64,000 nucleotides of DNA from Polyangium sp. 6x1. GTDB taxonomy: Bacteria; Myxococcota_A; Polyangia; Polyangiales; Polyangiaceae. The notes below the pieces were generated by a model. The model was not told where the DNA came from. It searched no databases and saw only the letters and a list, made by a program, of their open reading frames with translations. The stretch is from the NCBI RefSeq assembly GCF_029946515.1, contig NZ_JARZHH010000003.1, positions 124,001-188,000 of the forward strand, given 5' to 3'. Shown piece after piece: positions 51,715-59,941 of the stretch. Made by a program: the position numbers and the translations under genes. Within the stretch, counting starts at the first letter, position 1, and every line of letters begins with the position of its first letter.

Positions 51715-53001
51715 CTAGCGGCGCCCCATGGCGAATGCGATGCCGCTTTGCAGCGTCCGTTGCGTCGATAGCCCGGAAAAACCCTGGCCCAAGGCCACCA
51801 GCGTCCGCGCCACCTCGGGCCGGATTCCCGTGAGCATGACGTCCGCGCCGAGCAGGCGCGCGCTCTGCGCGATACGCACGATCTCGTCGGCAATTTCAGG
51901 CGTGACGCGAGGCACGCCGGTCACGTCGAGGATGGCCACGCGCGCCCCGCGCGCCACGATGCCCTGCAGGAGCGTCTCTTGCGCCTGCTGCATCCGCGAG
52001 GGCTCGAGCTCGCCGACGAGGGGCATCACCACGATATCGTCGGTGATGGGGATGAGCGGCGTGGAGATCGAGAGCAGCGTCTCGGTCTGCGCGCGCATGG
52101 CGTCCTCCCGCGCGCGCTGCAGCTTCATCGCCTCGTCGCGTCGCCGCTCCTCGGTGACGTCGCGCAGGAGCACGAGGGATTCCTCGGCGTCGATGCCCGC
52201 GACGCGCGCCTCGAAATGGCGGGAGCCGGTCTCCTCCTCGCGCCGGAGCTCGAAGAGCTGCGCGTGCCCGGTGTCGATGGCGAGCCCGACGTGTTCGGCC
52301 ATCTGCGCGCCGAGCTCCGTCCCGAACACCGCGGAAATGGGCTCACCCGGCCGGAACGCGAGCACCGACGCGGCGGCGCCGCGCGCGGGCTTGAAATCGC
52401 GGCAGACGCCATCCCGCGACACGACGAGCAGCGCGTCGGGCAGGGCCTCGAGGATCCCGCGGTTCTTTGCTTCGCTGCGCCGGAGATCGGCCTCGGCGTG
52501 GGCCGAGCGCTCGGCCTGGTTCCATTTCTCGGTGAGCGCGCAGGCGATCTGGCGGACCTCCACCGGATCGAAGGGCTTCTTCAAGATCAAGAAGCGATCG
52601 GTCACCCCGAGCTTCGCGGTGATCTCGGCCCAGGAATGGTCCGAATAAGCCGAGCAAATGACGGCCTGCAAGGTCGGATCCTCGGCCCAGAGGTGCGTCA
52701 GCGTCTCCAGCCCGTCCCAGCCCGGGGGCATGCGCATATCGACGAAGGCGAGCGCATAAGGAGCGGCGACGTCGCGGGCTTGCCGCACCTTCTCCAGCGC
52801 CTCGGCGCCCTGCGAGGCGAAGCTGAGCTCGAAACCCAGCACGGGGAGCGTGGCGGTGTGACCCCCGAAGATCGATGCCTCCATGGCGTCGAGGTCGTAT
52901 GTGTCCAAACGACATTTCAGTATGTCTTGAAAGTCGCGATGAATGGAGTCGCTGTCGTCCACGACCAGGATGCGTCGATTTTTGGACAGGTTGGCTTCCA
53001 T
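51715..53001 (-). CDS. Response regulator with REC, PAS and STAS-like domains
   Basis: The 428-residue regulator starts with a REC domain (VVDDSDS acidic pocket, phospho-Asp88 in FVDMRMPPGWDG, and KKPFD lysine). A PAS-like segment (about 185-290, with ALPDALLVVSRDGVCRDF) and a coiled-coil follow. The C-terminal STAS-like domain (about 305-425) has the VMPLVGEL and AILDVTGVPRVTPEIADEI segments known from RsbR/RsbT co-antagonists. It has no DNA-binding domain, so output is likely through protein contact or a stressosome-like complex. It is the first gene of the operon with the PhnD-like and histidine kinase genes. Confidence 0.9.
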   Translation of the reverse strand: MEANLSKNRRILVVDDSDSIHRDFQDILKCRLDTYDLDAMEASIFGGHTATLPVLGFELSFASQGAEALEKVRQARDVAAPYALAFVDMRMPPGWDGLETLTHLWAEDPTLQAVICSAYSDHSWAEITAKLGVTDRFLILKKPFDPVEVRQIACALTEKWNQAERSAHAEADLRRSEAKNRGILEALPDALLVVSRDGVCRDFKPARGAAASVLAFRPGEPISAVFGTELGAQMAEHVGLAIDTGHAQLFELRREEETGSRHFEARVAGIDAEESLVLLRDVTEERRRDEAMKLQRAREDAMRAQTETLLSISTPLIPITDDIVVMPLVGELEPSRMQQAQETLLQGIVARGARVAILDVTGVPRVTPEIADEIVRIAQSARLLGADVMLTGIRPEVARTLVALGQGFSGLSTQRTLQSGIAFAMGRR

Positions 53002-53198
53002 GGTTGCCTGGAACCCAAGGTCTCATGGAAACAAGCGCGCGTCTATCGGACAGACGCTGGAATCGTGCGCCGTCGATACGGACACGAACAACCTGAAGAC
53101 GACATCGAGGAGGCGTGCATTTGCTGCGCGCGACTTAATTCAATGCGGACGTTCCGGCGCCGTCGCCCCGCGAGCCTTCACGGTGCCGGCGTCGATAC

Positions 53199-53738
53199 TC
53201 AGCGGGGGATCTTGTATCGCAATTCGACGAGCCCACGGCCGAATCGGGTGATGCCCTCGAGCTCGAGCGGGCCCGGAATCGAGGCCGGCAGGAGCGGCGC
53301 CCCGCTGCCGAGCACCACGGGAGCCACGGCGAGCAGGATCTCGTCGAGCAGCCCTCTCCGCGCGAACTGCGCGACGAGGTTGCCACCGCCCATCAGCCAT
53401 ATGTGCTTTCCCTCGGCCGCGCGCACCATCTGCTCGTGCACGGCGCCCACGTCCTCGGTGGTGAACCGGATGTCCGCGCCCGCGAAGGTCGGCAGCGCGC
53501 GATGGGTGAACACCCAGGTCGGCAGACCCGCATATGGCCACGTTTGCAGGCCTTCGGCGAGGAGGAACTCGTAGGTCGCGGCGCCCATGGCCAGCGCGCC
53601 CACGCCTGCGATGAAGGCCTTGTAGTGCGCGTCCACGCCCTCGGCGTCGTTGAACTGAAAGAGCCAGCCAAGGCGGCCGTCGGCGTCGGCGATGTACCCG
53701 TCGATGCTGGCCGCCACGTAGTATTGCGTTCGTGTCAT
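53199..53738 (-). CDS. Dihydrofolate reductase/RibD C-terminal-like protein
   Basis: The 179-residue protein starts MTRTQYYVAASIDGYIADADG and contains GALAMGAATYEF, FTHRALP, IWLMGGGNLVAQF and LLDEILLAVAPVVLGSG, all typical of the RibD C-terminal/DHFR-like reductase family. Members use NADPH, but their physiological substrate is rarely known. It is a short stand-alone copy of normal length. It is divergent from a WYL regulator, which may control it through the CTGACA/TGTCAG repeat between them. Confidence 0.88.
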   Translation of the reverse strand: MTRTQYYVAASIDGYIADADGRLGWLFQFNDAEGVDAHYKAFIAGVGALAMGAATYEFLLAEGLQTWPYAGLPTWVFTHRALPTFAGADIRFTTEDVGAVHEQMVRAAEGKHIWLMGGGNLVAQFARRGLLDEILLAVAPVVLGSGAPLLPASIPGPLELEGITRFGRGLVELRYKIPR

Positions 53739-53761
53739 GGTCGAAAGCTACCCGAGGATTC

Positions 53762-53778
53762 CTGACACCTTCTGTCAG
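53762..53778. promoter_or_regulatory. Operator candidate CTGACA-N5-TGTCAG
   Basis: CTGACA (53762-53767) and TGTCAG (53773-53778) are perfect 6-bp inverted arms with a 5-base spacer. The site lies between the divergent DHFR-like (start 53738) and WYL-regulator (start 53802) genes. The arrangement fits autoregulation by the latter and control of the former. Confidence 0.5.
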
Positions 53779-53801
53779 TGTTTTTCTGGCATGATGGGGA
53801 C

Positions 53802-54797
53802 GTGCGATCCAGCCGGCTTCTCGCGCTCCTTCTCATGCTCCAGCGGCGTCGACACGCCACGGCGACCGAGCTCGCCGACGAGCTTTCGGTCTCGGTCCGC
53901 ACACTCTACCGGGACATCGCGGCGCTCTTGGCGGCCGGGGTTCCGCTCTGGACCGAGTCGGGTCCGGGCGGCGGGATCCGGTTGGCTCCGGGCTGGCGTA
54001 CGCACCTCGATGGCCTGACCGCCGAGGAGGCGAGCGCGCTGTTTTTGTCCGGGGCGCCGCAGGCGGTCGCGGATCTCGGATTGGCCACGGTCGCGGTGAC
54101 GGCCCGCGCCAAGGTCGACGCGACGCTGCCGGCGGAGCTGCGCGGTCGTGCCGGGCGGATCCGGGAGCGATTTCTGCTCGATGCGCCGGGGTGGTTTTCG
54201 CGTCGGGAAAACCTCGATGCGCTGCCCGCCGTTGCCGAGGCCGTCTGGGAAGGTCGTCGGCTCGATCTGCGCCACGGGGAGAGGGCGGCTCGCCGTCGCG
54301 TGGACCCGCTCGGGCTCGTCCTCAAGGCGGGCACGTGGTATCTGATCGCGCGGCATCGGCGGGCGATCAAGACCTACCGGGTCAGCCGGATCCACCGCGC
54401 CGAGACGAGGAAGGAAACGTTTGTCCGACCAGATGATTTCGATCTCGCGGCATGGTGGGCCGAGTCCTCGGCGGCGTTCGACAGGTCGCTCTTGACGTAC
54501 CCTTGCCGCGTTCGCCTCTCGTCCCGCGCGCAGAGGCGCCTCCCCGACGTCGTCCCGCACGACGCCGTGCGACGGATGCTGGAGGAGGCGGGGCCACCGG
54601 ACGCGGAGGGGTTTCGGACGGTGAATTTGCTTCTGGAGAGTGAGGACGTGGCCACGGACCAGCTCGCGGGCCTGGGCGACGGCATCGAGGTGCTGGAGCC
54701 TTCGGCCTTGCGCCATCGTCTGTATCGGGTGGGCATGGGGATGGCGCTGCGAAATGGTCCGGGGTCATGCGACGACGCGCGTGAGGGCTCGACATGA
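53802..54797 (+). CDS. YafY-type HTH/WYL transcriptional regulator
   Basis: The 331-residue regulator has an N-terminal HTH (RHATATELADELSVSVRTLYRDIAAL), a linker, and a WYL domain with VDPLGLVLKAGTWYLIARHR and KTYRVSRIHRAETR. A C-terminal WCX-like extension is rich in Arg and Pro. Such regulators sense ligands through WYL, often nucleotides or DNA-related. The GTG at 53802 is chosen over 53778, which lies in the inverted repeat. The stop overlaps the ATG of the next gene (ATGA), so the pair is coupled. Confidence 0.88.
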   Translation: MRSSRLLALLLMLQRRRHATATELADELSVSVRTLYRDIAALLAAGVPLWTESGPGGGIRLAPGWRTHLDGLTAEEASALFLSGAPQAVADLGLATVAVTARAKVDATLPAELRGRAGRIRERFLLDAPGWFSRRENLDALPAVAEAVWEGRRLDLRHGERAARRRVDPLGLVLKAGTWYLIARHRRAIKTYRVSRIHRAETRKETFVRPDDFDLAAWWAESSAAFDRSLLTYPCRVRLSSRAQRRLPDVVPHDAVRRMLEEAGPPDAEGFRTVNLLLESEDVATDQLAGLGDGIEVLEPSALRHRLYRVGMGMALRNGPGSCDDAREGST

Positions 54798-55534
54798 CCG
54801 ACGCGAATGCCAATGCAATCCGGGCCCTGGAGGCGCTGTATCGCACCTTCGCACGTTACCCGCTGCGCGCGCGGATCGTAGGCTGCCCGCACTGCGTGGG
54901 ACAGAAAGACGACGCGCCGCTCCATCGCGCACCGCTCCGGGCGCTCCGGGCCGCCGACCTCGGGTCCTACGCATTCAAGGCCATGACCACCTGGGGAGAC
55001 GTCGACGACTACCGGCATTTCCTCCCGCGCATCCTCGATCTCTCGCTCGATCGGCCGCCCGAGCCCGGCCTCGAACCCGCGCAGATCGCCGACAAGCTCC
55101 GATATGCCGGATGGTCCACCTGGCCGGAGGACGAGCAAAAGGCCATCACGGAGTTCGTCATGGCCACATTTCAGGCCGCCCTCGCGTGGCACCCCGACAT
55201 CCGCGCGGAGAGTTCTCCACGGCCGTGCTGGGAGGTCTGGGATGCGCTCGAATTCGCCGCGACCGCCCACGGCGACGTCTCGATGCTGCTCGCCGCGTGG
55301 CCCATGCAAGGAAACGCGAGCCTTCTGCACTTTGCCGATCTGGTGCTACGCTGGGCAGAGCAATCGCATGAGCTCGAAAGGGTCGCGGGCCTGAAGCTCC
55401 GACGATTCCTGCTCGACGCCACGAAAATATCCATCCTCGAAGCCGTCTTCGCCGCGTATTTCGACGAGCCCTGGAGCTGTCGGATCGCCGAGGCGGTGGA
55501 CGTCCTCGTCGCGCTCGGCCCCGCGCCCCCGTGA
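54794..55534 (+). CDS. Hypothetical protein coupled to the WYL regulator
   Basis: The 246-residue cytosolic protein overlaps the regulator stop by four bases and is therefore coexpressed. It has a CPHC element at residues 31-34 (VGCPHCVGQKDD) that may bind metal. It is followed by a mostly helical body with motifs such as SYAFKAMTTWGDVDDYRHFLPR and KLRYAGWSTWPEDE. I have seen similar unnamed proteins in other bacteria but cannot name the family. No membrane segment is present. Confidence 0.75.
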   Translation: MTDANANAIRALEALYRTFARYPLRARIVGCPHCVGQKDDAPLHRAPLRALRAADLGSYAFKAMTTWGDVDDYRHFLPRILDLSLDRPPEPGLEPAQIADKLRYAGWSTWPEDEQKAITEFVMATFQAALAWHPDIRAESSPRPCWEVWDALEFAATAHGDVSMLLAAWPMQGNASLLHFADLVLRWAEQSHELERVAGLKLRRFLLDATKISILEAVFAAYFDEPWSCRIAEAVDVLVALGPAPP

Positions 55535-55576
55535 CCCCTCGACCTCGGGAGGCACGGTCCGCTATGCTGCGTCCGC

Positions 55577-56194
55577 GTGTACCTCCCGAAAACGTTTCAA
55601 GCGACCGACCCTGCCGAGATCCACGGCTTCATCGAGGCCCATTCGTTCGGCGCCCTCCTCGTCCCCCACGGCGACGGCTCCCTGGAGATCGCACATCTGC
55701 CCTTCCTCCTCGATCGCAACGCGGGCCCGCATGGCAGCTTGCGCGCCCACGTCGCCCGAGCGAACCCCATCTGGAAGCTCGCGGGCCGGCCTGCGACGGT
55801 CGTCTTTTCGGGTCCCCATGGCTATGTCTCCGCCCGCTGGTACGAACACCCGCGCGAGCAGGTGCCGACCTGGAACTACATGGTCGTGCACGCGCACGGG
55901 CGCCTCGAAGCCCCCACGGATCGAGCGAGCCTCGCGGCCGTGCTCGACGATCTCTCCTCGTTCCACGAGCGCGGCGCGAGCGAGCCATGGCGCATAGAAG
56001 ACCTCGAAAGCGGCGTACGCGAAGACCTGCTCGACGCAATCGTGGGCCTCACGCTCCCCATCGAGCGCCTGGAGGCGAAGTTCAAATTGAGTCAGAATCG
56101 GTCCCCGGAGGACAGGGCGCGGGTGATCCGCGCTCTCCGGGAGCGCGGGGGGCCCGACGATCTCGCGATGCTCGAATGGATGGAACAACGATGA
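55577..56194 (+). CDS. paiB: PaiB-type FMN-binding negative regulator
   Basis: The 205-residue protein fits the PaiB family. It begins MYLPKTFQATDPAEIHGFIEAHSFGALL, with split-barrel FMN-binding strands such as LVPHGDGSLEIAHLPFLLDR, VVFSGPHGYVSARWYEHP and PTWNYMVVHAHGRLE. Members repress sporulation or protease genes in Bacillus or may act as flavin-linked reductases, and the role here is unknown. The start is GTG at 55577. The stop overlaps the ATG of the next small gene. Confidence 0.9.
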   Translation: MYLPKTFQATDPAEIHGFIEAHSFGALLVPHGDGSLEIAHLPFLLDRNAGPHGSLRAHVARANPIWKLAGRPATVVFSGPHGYVSARWYEHPREQVPTWNYMVVHAHGRLEAPTDRASLAAVLDDLSSFHERGASEPWRIEDLESGVREDLLDAIVGLTLPIERLEAKFKLSQNRSPEDRARVIRALRERGGPDDLAMLEWMEQR

Positions 56195-56475
56195 CGTCGT
56201 GGCATGACGAGCTCGCTCGGCGGATGGCGGGGCCGCAGCGGCATCGGCTGCTGCAGGGGGATCCGATGCTGCCGCTGATGCGCCCTGCGGTGGAGGCGCC
56301 TCCAAGCCGGTGGCCGAGGGATTCCCGCCGCGCCGACGGCAAGATTTCGAGTGGGAGTCTCCACGAGCCCCCGTGGGTCGAGCTCGAGGCGCTGCGCGCG
56401 GACGGCGCAGGGCGGCGGACGCGGGACCTCCTGCACGACGAGGAGCGAATACGATTCCAGGATCACATGGGCTGA
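56191..56475 (+). CDS. Small hypothetical ORF coupled to PaiB
   Basis: The 94-residue frame begins at an ATG overlapping the PaiB stop (ATGA). The first 35 residues look coding (MTSWHDELARRMAGPQRHRL, then LQGDPMLPLMRPAVEAP) and resemble an N-terminal segment of some larger enzyme family that I could not identify. The second half is low-complexity and charged. It may be a truncated remnant or a genuine small protein. It ends 12 bases before the convergent NAT gene. Confidence 0.4.
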   Translation: MTSWHDELARRMAGPQRHRLLQGDPMLPLMRPAVEAPPSRWPRDSRRADGKISSGSLHEPPWVELEALRADGAGRRTRDLLHDEERIRFQDHMG

Positions 56476-56487
56476 GCCATGCGCCCA

Positions 56488-57294
56488 TCACGTCAGCCGC
56501 TCGAAGGCGGCATCGAGCTCGGGCGCGTCGGGCACGGCGATCAGAAAATCGCGCTCCAGGGTCTCTCGCAAGTCTCGGCCGCTCTCCAGCACGCGGCGCT
56601 CGCTCGGGCCGCCGAGGTGGTGGACGGTGAATTGCCGGTTTCGAAGCGTGTAGCGGCGATCGGGGATGGAGCGGGCCACCATCAATCCGGTCCGAAAATG
56701 CGAGCGCGGATGCGTGTACAGGTAGTAGTTGGACACCTCGAAGTCGACCGGATACTGTGGTTTGAGGTCAAACCAGTAGGTGCTCCTCCAGGCATCACCG
56801 ATCTTCGACTGCATTAGAAAATCGCCTTCTTTCTCGAGCAGCCGAAAGGGTTCGTGAGGGGTCGCCTGTTCGGTGCCTAGCTCGAGGCGCAAGGGACCGG
56901 TGAGGACCTGCCCCCCGAAGCCAACGTCGGCGATGTACGGCTCGTCGTCCAGGTCGATGCGCAAGAGCATGTGACTGCGCGGCGTGATCGCGTCGTCGGT
57001 GGTATTCCAGAGGACACGCGCCGCGAGGTCGGTCGTACGAAAACCAAGGGCAGCGAGCGCCGCCTGGAAGAGGCGGTTTTGTTCGAAGCAGTAGCCCCCG
57101 CGCCGGCCCTTGACGAGCTTTTCCTCCAAGGCCGGGAGGTCGAGCAGCACCGGCCAGCCGAGGAACGGGTTCAGGTTCTCGAACGGAATGGTTTCCGTGT
57201 GACGGAGGATGAGCTCGCGCAGGGATTCGAGCGTCGCCGCCCGCGGACCCGTGTAACCGACACGTCGAAGGTATGCGTCGAGGTCGATGGTCAT
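56488..57294 (-). CDS. nat: Arylamine N-acetyltransferase
   Basis: The 268-residue enzyme has the NAT catalytic triad Cys69 (GRRGGYCFEQN), His108 (PRSHMLLRI) and Asp123 (IADVGFGG), with spacing equal to well-studied bacterial NATs. The N-terminal IPFENLNPFLG is also typical. It transfers acetyl from acetyl-CoA to arylamines, hydrazines or related substrates. In natural-product loci such enzymes form amide bonds. The ATG at 57294 is divergent from the isoprenoid operon, so the 192-base gap holds both promoters. No operator repeat was found in that gap. Confidence 0.93.
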   Translation of the reverse strand: MTIDLDAYLRRVGYTGPRAATLESLRELILRHTETIPFENLNPFLGWPVLLDLPALEEKLVKGRRGGYCFEQNRLFQAALAALGFRTTDLAARVLWNTTDDAITPRSHMLLRIDLDDEPYIADVGFGGQVLTGPLRLELGTEQATPHEPFRLLEKEGDFLMQSKIGDAWRSTYWFDLKPQYPVDFEVSNYYLYTHPRSHFRTGLMVARSIPDRRYTLRNRQFTVHHLGGPSERRVLESGRDLRETLERDFLIAVPDAPELDAAFERLT

Positions 57295-57486
57295 CTCGTC
57301 TCGGGAGGTTACGTCACGGCGTCGCCGTGGGCCCAACTTGCAGGGGTTGTCCTGTCTCGGCTGGACACGATCCGACGCGGGCGGGCGCGGCCGGTTCGTC
57401 TCGTACAGAGTCCACGAATCTCGAGCGTGGCGGCCGCTCCGCCTCGACCTTGCGGCGCGCGGCGTTACACTCTCACCCATAACTTC

Positions 57487-58554
57487 GTGAGAGCTTCCGA
57501 TCTCGTCGATTACCTGCACGAGTGCCGCGCGCTCACCCTGGCCGAGCTCGAGGCCATGATCTCGCGGGAGACCGCGTGCCGCGGCGTCCTGTACGAGCGC
57601 ATGCTCGAATACCCGATGCGCAGCGCGAAGGCGCTCCGGCCGGCGATCTGCATCGCGACCTGCCGCGCGCTCGGAGGGCGGCTCGAGGCGGCATTGCCGT
57701 CCGCGGCGGTGCTCGAGCTCTACCATAACGCATTCCTCATCCATGACGACGTCGAGGACGGCTCCGAGCGGCGGCGCGACAAGCCCACGCTGCATGGGGT
57801 CTATGGCGTCCCCATCGCGGTGAACGTCGGAGACGCCATGCTCGCGTTCGCGCTCGGGCCGCTGCTCGACAACACCCGGACGCTCGGGGTGGGCAAGGCG
57901 CTCCGCATCCTCGAAGTCGTCCACCGTATGGCCAAGGAGTCCGCCGAGGGACAGGCGATCGAGCTCGAATGGATCCGCGAAGGCGCTTTCGACCTCGACG
58001 ACGCCGATTACGTACGCATGGTCGAGAAGAAGACCGGCCATTACAGCTTCATCGCGCCCGTGCAGATCGGCGGGATCATCGCCGGCGGACAGGCCGCGCG
58101 CCTGGATGCGCTGGCCCGCTTCGCCGCGGCGCTCGGCGTCGCGTTCCAGATTCAGGACGACGTTCTGAACCTGACCGCGGACGAGGGACGCTACGGGAAG
58201 GAGATTGGCGGCGATCTCTGGGAGGGCAAGCACACGCTCATCCTCATGCACGCGATGCGCTCGGCGCCCGAAGAGGAGCGCGCACGCGCACGGGCCATTC
58301 TGCGCAAGAAGAGGCCGCCGTACGCGGGGGCCTCGCCGTGGCCGTCCGAGGCATTGAAGAGCGAGGACGATGTTGCGTTCCTCCTCGCGCTGATCCGCCG
58401 CCACGGCAGCGTCGCCCACGCCCAGGGCGAGGCGCGGCGGAGAGCGGGCGAGGCGGTCACGGCGCTCGCCGCGGCGCAGAGCGGGCTCGGGCCCTCGGTG
58501 CATCTCGATTTCTTGTCCGGCCTCGTTGATTACGTGATCGATCGGGATCGATAG
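57487..58554 (+). CDS. Isoprenyl diphosphate synthase (polyprenyl synthetase family)
   Basis: The 355-residue enzyme shows the trans-prenyltransferase features. The first Asp-rich motif is HDDVEDGSERRR, the Lys/Arg substrate region lies near the start (KALRPAICIATCRAL), and the second motif is FQIQDDVLNL. There Asn replaces the last Asp of the classical DDxxD, as in type III GGPP synthases. It condenses IPP with allylic diphosphates, and the chain length cannot be predicted. The GTG at 57487 is preferred, with one at 57427 as alternative. A TACACT at 57466-57471 is a possible -10 element. It is the first gene of a seven-gene operon. Confidence 0.88.
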   Translation: MRASDLVDYLHECRALTLAELEAMISRETACRGVLYERMLEYPMRSAKALRPAICIATCRALGGRLEAALPSAAVLELYHNAFLIHDDVEDGSERRRDKPTLHGVYGVPIAVNVGDAMLAFALGPLLDNTRTLGVGKALRILEVVHRMAKESAEGQAIELEWIREGAFDLDDADYVRMVEKKTGHYSFIAPVQIGGIIAGGQAARLDALARFAAALGVAFQIQDDVLNLTADEGRYGKEIGGDLWEGKHTLILMHAMRSAPEEERARARAILRKKRPPYAGASPWPSEALKSEDDVAFLLALIRRHGSVAHAQGEARRRAGEAVTALAAAQSGLGPSVHLDFLSGLVDYVIDRDR

Positions 58555-58568
58555 GGGAGGGAAGGGAC

Positions 58569-59285
58569 ATGAACAAGGGACCGCGGATCGACGAATCCGA
58601 GAGAGCCAACCCGGGACGGGAGCAATCCGAGCGCCTCAAGGACGCGCGGACCGCGGTGCTCGAAGGGCTCGCGGAGGCGCTCGGGAACCTGCACCGGCTG
58701 AGGGAGATCACGGACGAACGTGGCGGCCCCGAGCTGCCGCGCGTCCCCGTCGGGGAGGGCGGGACCGACGGCGATCTTTTGATCGAGCTCATGCGATTGC
58801 ACCTCGACATCATGAACCGCGTGCTCGCGTTCGGCCGGGACCACGCCGACCTCTTCATGCGCCGGCTGGAGAAGGCACGCGCGCCCCGCGCGGGCGCTCC
58901 GCTGCGGGCGCTCCGCATCTCCGGCCACCCCGGCGGGGAGGCCGTGGGCCAGTTTGTCCTGGAAAACGCAAGCCGGAGCGAGGTGGCCATCTCGGTGCAT
59001 GCCTCGGCGCTCACCAGCTCCGATTGCAGCGAGCCGTTCGAGGGATCCATTCGCGTCACCCCGGCGGAGGCGCGCCTCGGTCCGGGGCAGGAGGCGCTCG
59101 TGGACGTGCGGGTCACGCTCGAACGAGCGCGGTTTTCCTCCAGGCAGCATTATCGCGGCATGATCGAGGTGTCCTCGCCGCAATCCCCTCGGCGCGACGT
59201 CCCGCTCTGGATCGACGTGCTCGATATGCCCGCGCCCGCCGAGCCGCCCGCGTCCGCGGACGAAACGGGCAGGACGACGCCATGA
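58569..59285 (+). CDS. Hypothetical protein with Ig/ASH-like C-terminal domain
   Basis: The 238-residue protein follows the synthase by 14 bases with a strong GGGAGGGAAGGGA ribosome binding site. The first 105 residues are helical and charged (ERLKDARTAVLEGLAEALGNL). Residues 115-225 look like a beta-sandwich (AVGQFVLENASRSEVAISVH, then LGPGQEALVDVRVTL and RGMIEVSSPQSPRRDVPLWI), similar to ASH or Ig-like domains that bind proteins. The stop overlaps the next ATG. Function is unknown, possibly a scaffold for the pathway enzymes. Confidence 0.72.
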   Translation: MNKGPRIDESERANPGREQSERLKDARTAVLEGLAEALGNLHRLREITDERGGPELPRVPVGEGGTDGDLLIELMRLHLDIMNRVLAFGRDHADLFMRRLEKARAPRAGAPLRALRISGHPGGEAVGQFVLENASRSEVAISVHASALTSSDCSEPFEGSIRVTPAEARLGPGQEALVDVRVTLERARFSSRQHYRGMIEVSSPQSPRRDVPLWIDVLDMPAPAEPPASADETGRTTP

Positions 59286-59677
59286 CGAACGGAGAGGATT
59301 TGCCGCGTGTGGTCCTCGGCCATCCCGAGGATGAGCTCTCCGCGATCCTCGACGAGCTGCGGGCCGCCATGATGGCGCACCCGCTCGCCGCGGAGGCATT
59401 CTTTCGCGCGTTCGTCGCCGAGGGGCGCCGGTTTGCCCTGACGCCGGAGGGGCGGCGTTATCGGGCGGAGCTCGCGGGCTCGGAGCTGATACGTCGCGGC
59501 CGCATCCTCTGGGATACCTGTGCCATGAGCCTCGGCGACGGCGACGCGGCCGCGCCCTTCTCGGTCTTCGACGCGCTGGTCCTCGCGACGCAAGTCGAGG
59601 CATTGGAGCCCATGCTCTCCAGATTCTTCGCGCTGGGAGGCGACGATGCCGAGCCGGATCCTCGATCGCAGGGCTGA
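59282..59677 (+). CDS. Hypothetical helical protein of the isoprenoid operon
   Basis: The 131-residue protein starts at an ATG overlapping the previous stop (ATGA). It is mostly helical, with amphipathic segments such as LSAILDELRAAMMAHPLAAEAFFRAF and FSVFDALVLATQVEALEPMLSRF, and an Arg-rich middle (LTPEGRRYRAEL). No signal or membrane helix. Its 3' part overlaps the next gene by 32 bases. I do not recognise the family. Confidence 0.65.
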   Translation: MTNGEDLPRVVLGHPEDELSAILDELRAAMMAHPLAAEAFFRAFVAEGRRFALTPEGRRYRAELAGSELIRRGRILWDTCAMSLGDGDAAAPFSVFDALVLATQVEALEPMLSRFFALGGDDAEPDPRSQG

Positions 59678-59939
59678 CGCGCTGGACGACCACGAGCCGG
59701 TGCTCGATCTCGTCTTGGGCATCATTGCCGCAGGCAAGAAGCTCGACGTCGCGCTCGCCCATCGTGGCGAGCGCGCGCAGGGAGGTGGGGGGGAGGAGGA
59801 CGAGGTGCTCCATTTCGTCCTCGGCCTGATCTCATTCCGGATCCATGCACTCTCGGTCCTCGAGGCCGCGCGTGTGCCCTTGCCGGCGGAGCGGGAGCGC
59901 GCTGGGCAAAGCCCGCCCCTCGGGGGGCTTTTGCGCTGA
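59646..59939 (+). CDS. Small hypothetical protein of the isoprenoid operon
   Basis: The 97-residue frame begins with ATG at 59646 inside the end of the preceding gene and ends two bases before the CrtC-like gene. It has two helical segments (DHEPVLDLVLGIIAAGKKLDVAL and EVLHFVLGLISFRIHALSVLE) separated by a charged Gly/Glu linker. It has the character of a gas-vesicle GvpK-like or other small coiled protein, but no firm family match. Tight packing in the operon supports that it is real. Confidence 0.6.
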   Translation: MPSRILDRRADALDDHEPVLDLVLGIIAAGKKLDVALAHRGERAQGGGGEEDEVLHFVLGLISFRIHALSVLEAARVPLPAERERAGQSPPLGGLLR

Positions 59940-59941
59940 CC

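Noticed and set aside
56191..56475. Assignment of the small ORF after PaiB to a radical-SAM enzyme N-terminus
   Set aside because: The resemblance was only in a few residues (RHRLLQGDPM), and no CxxxCxxC motif is present. It is left as hypothetical.
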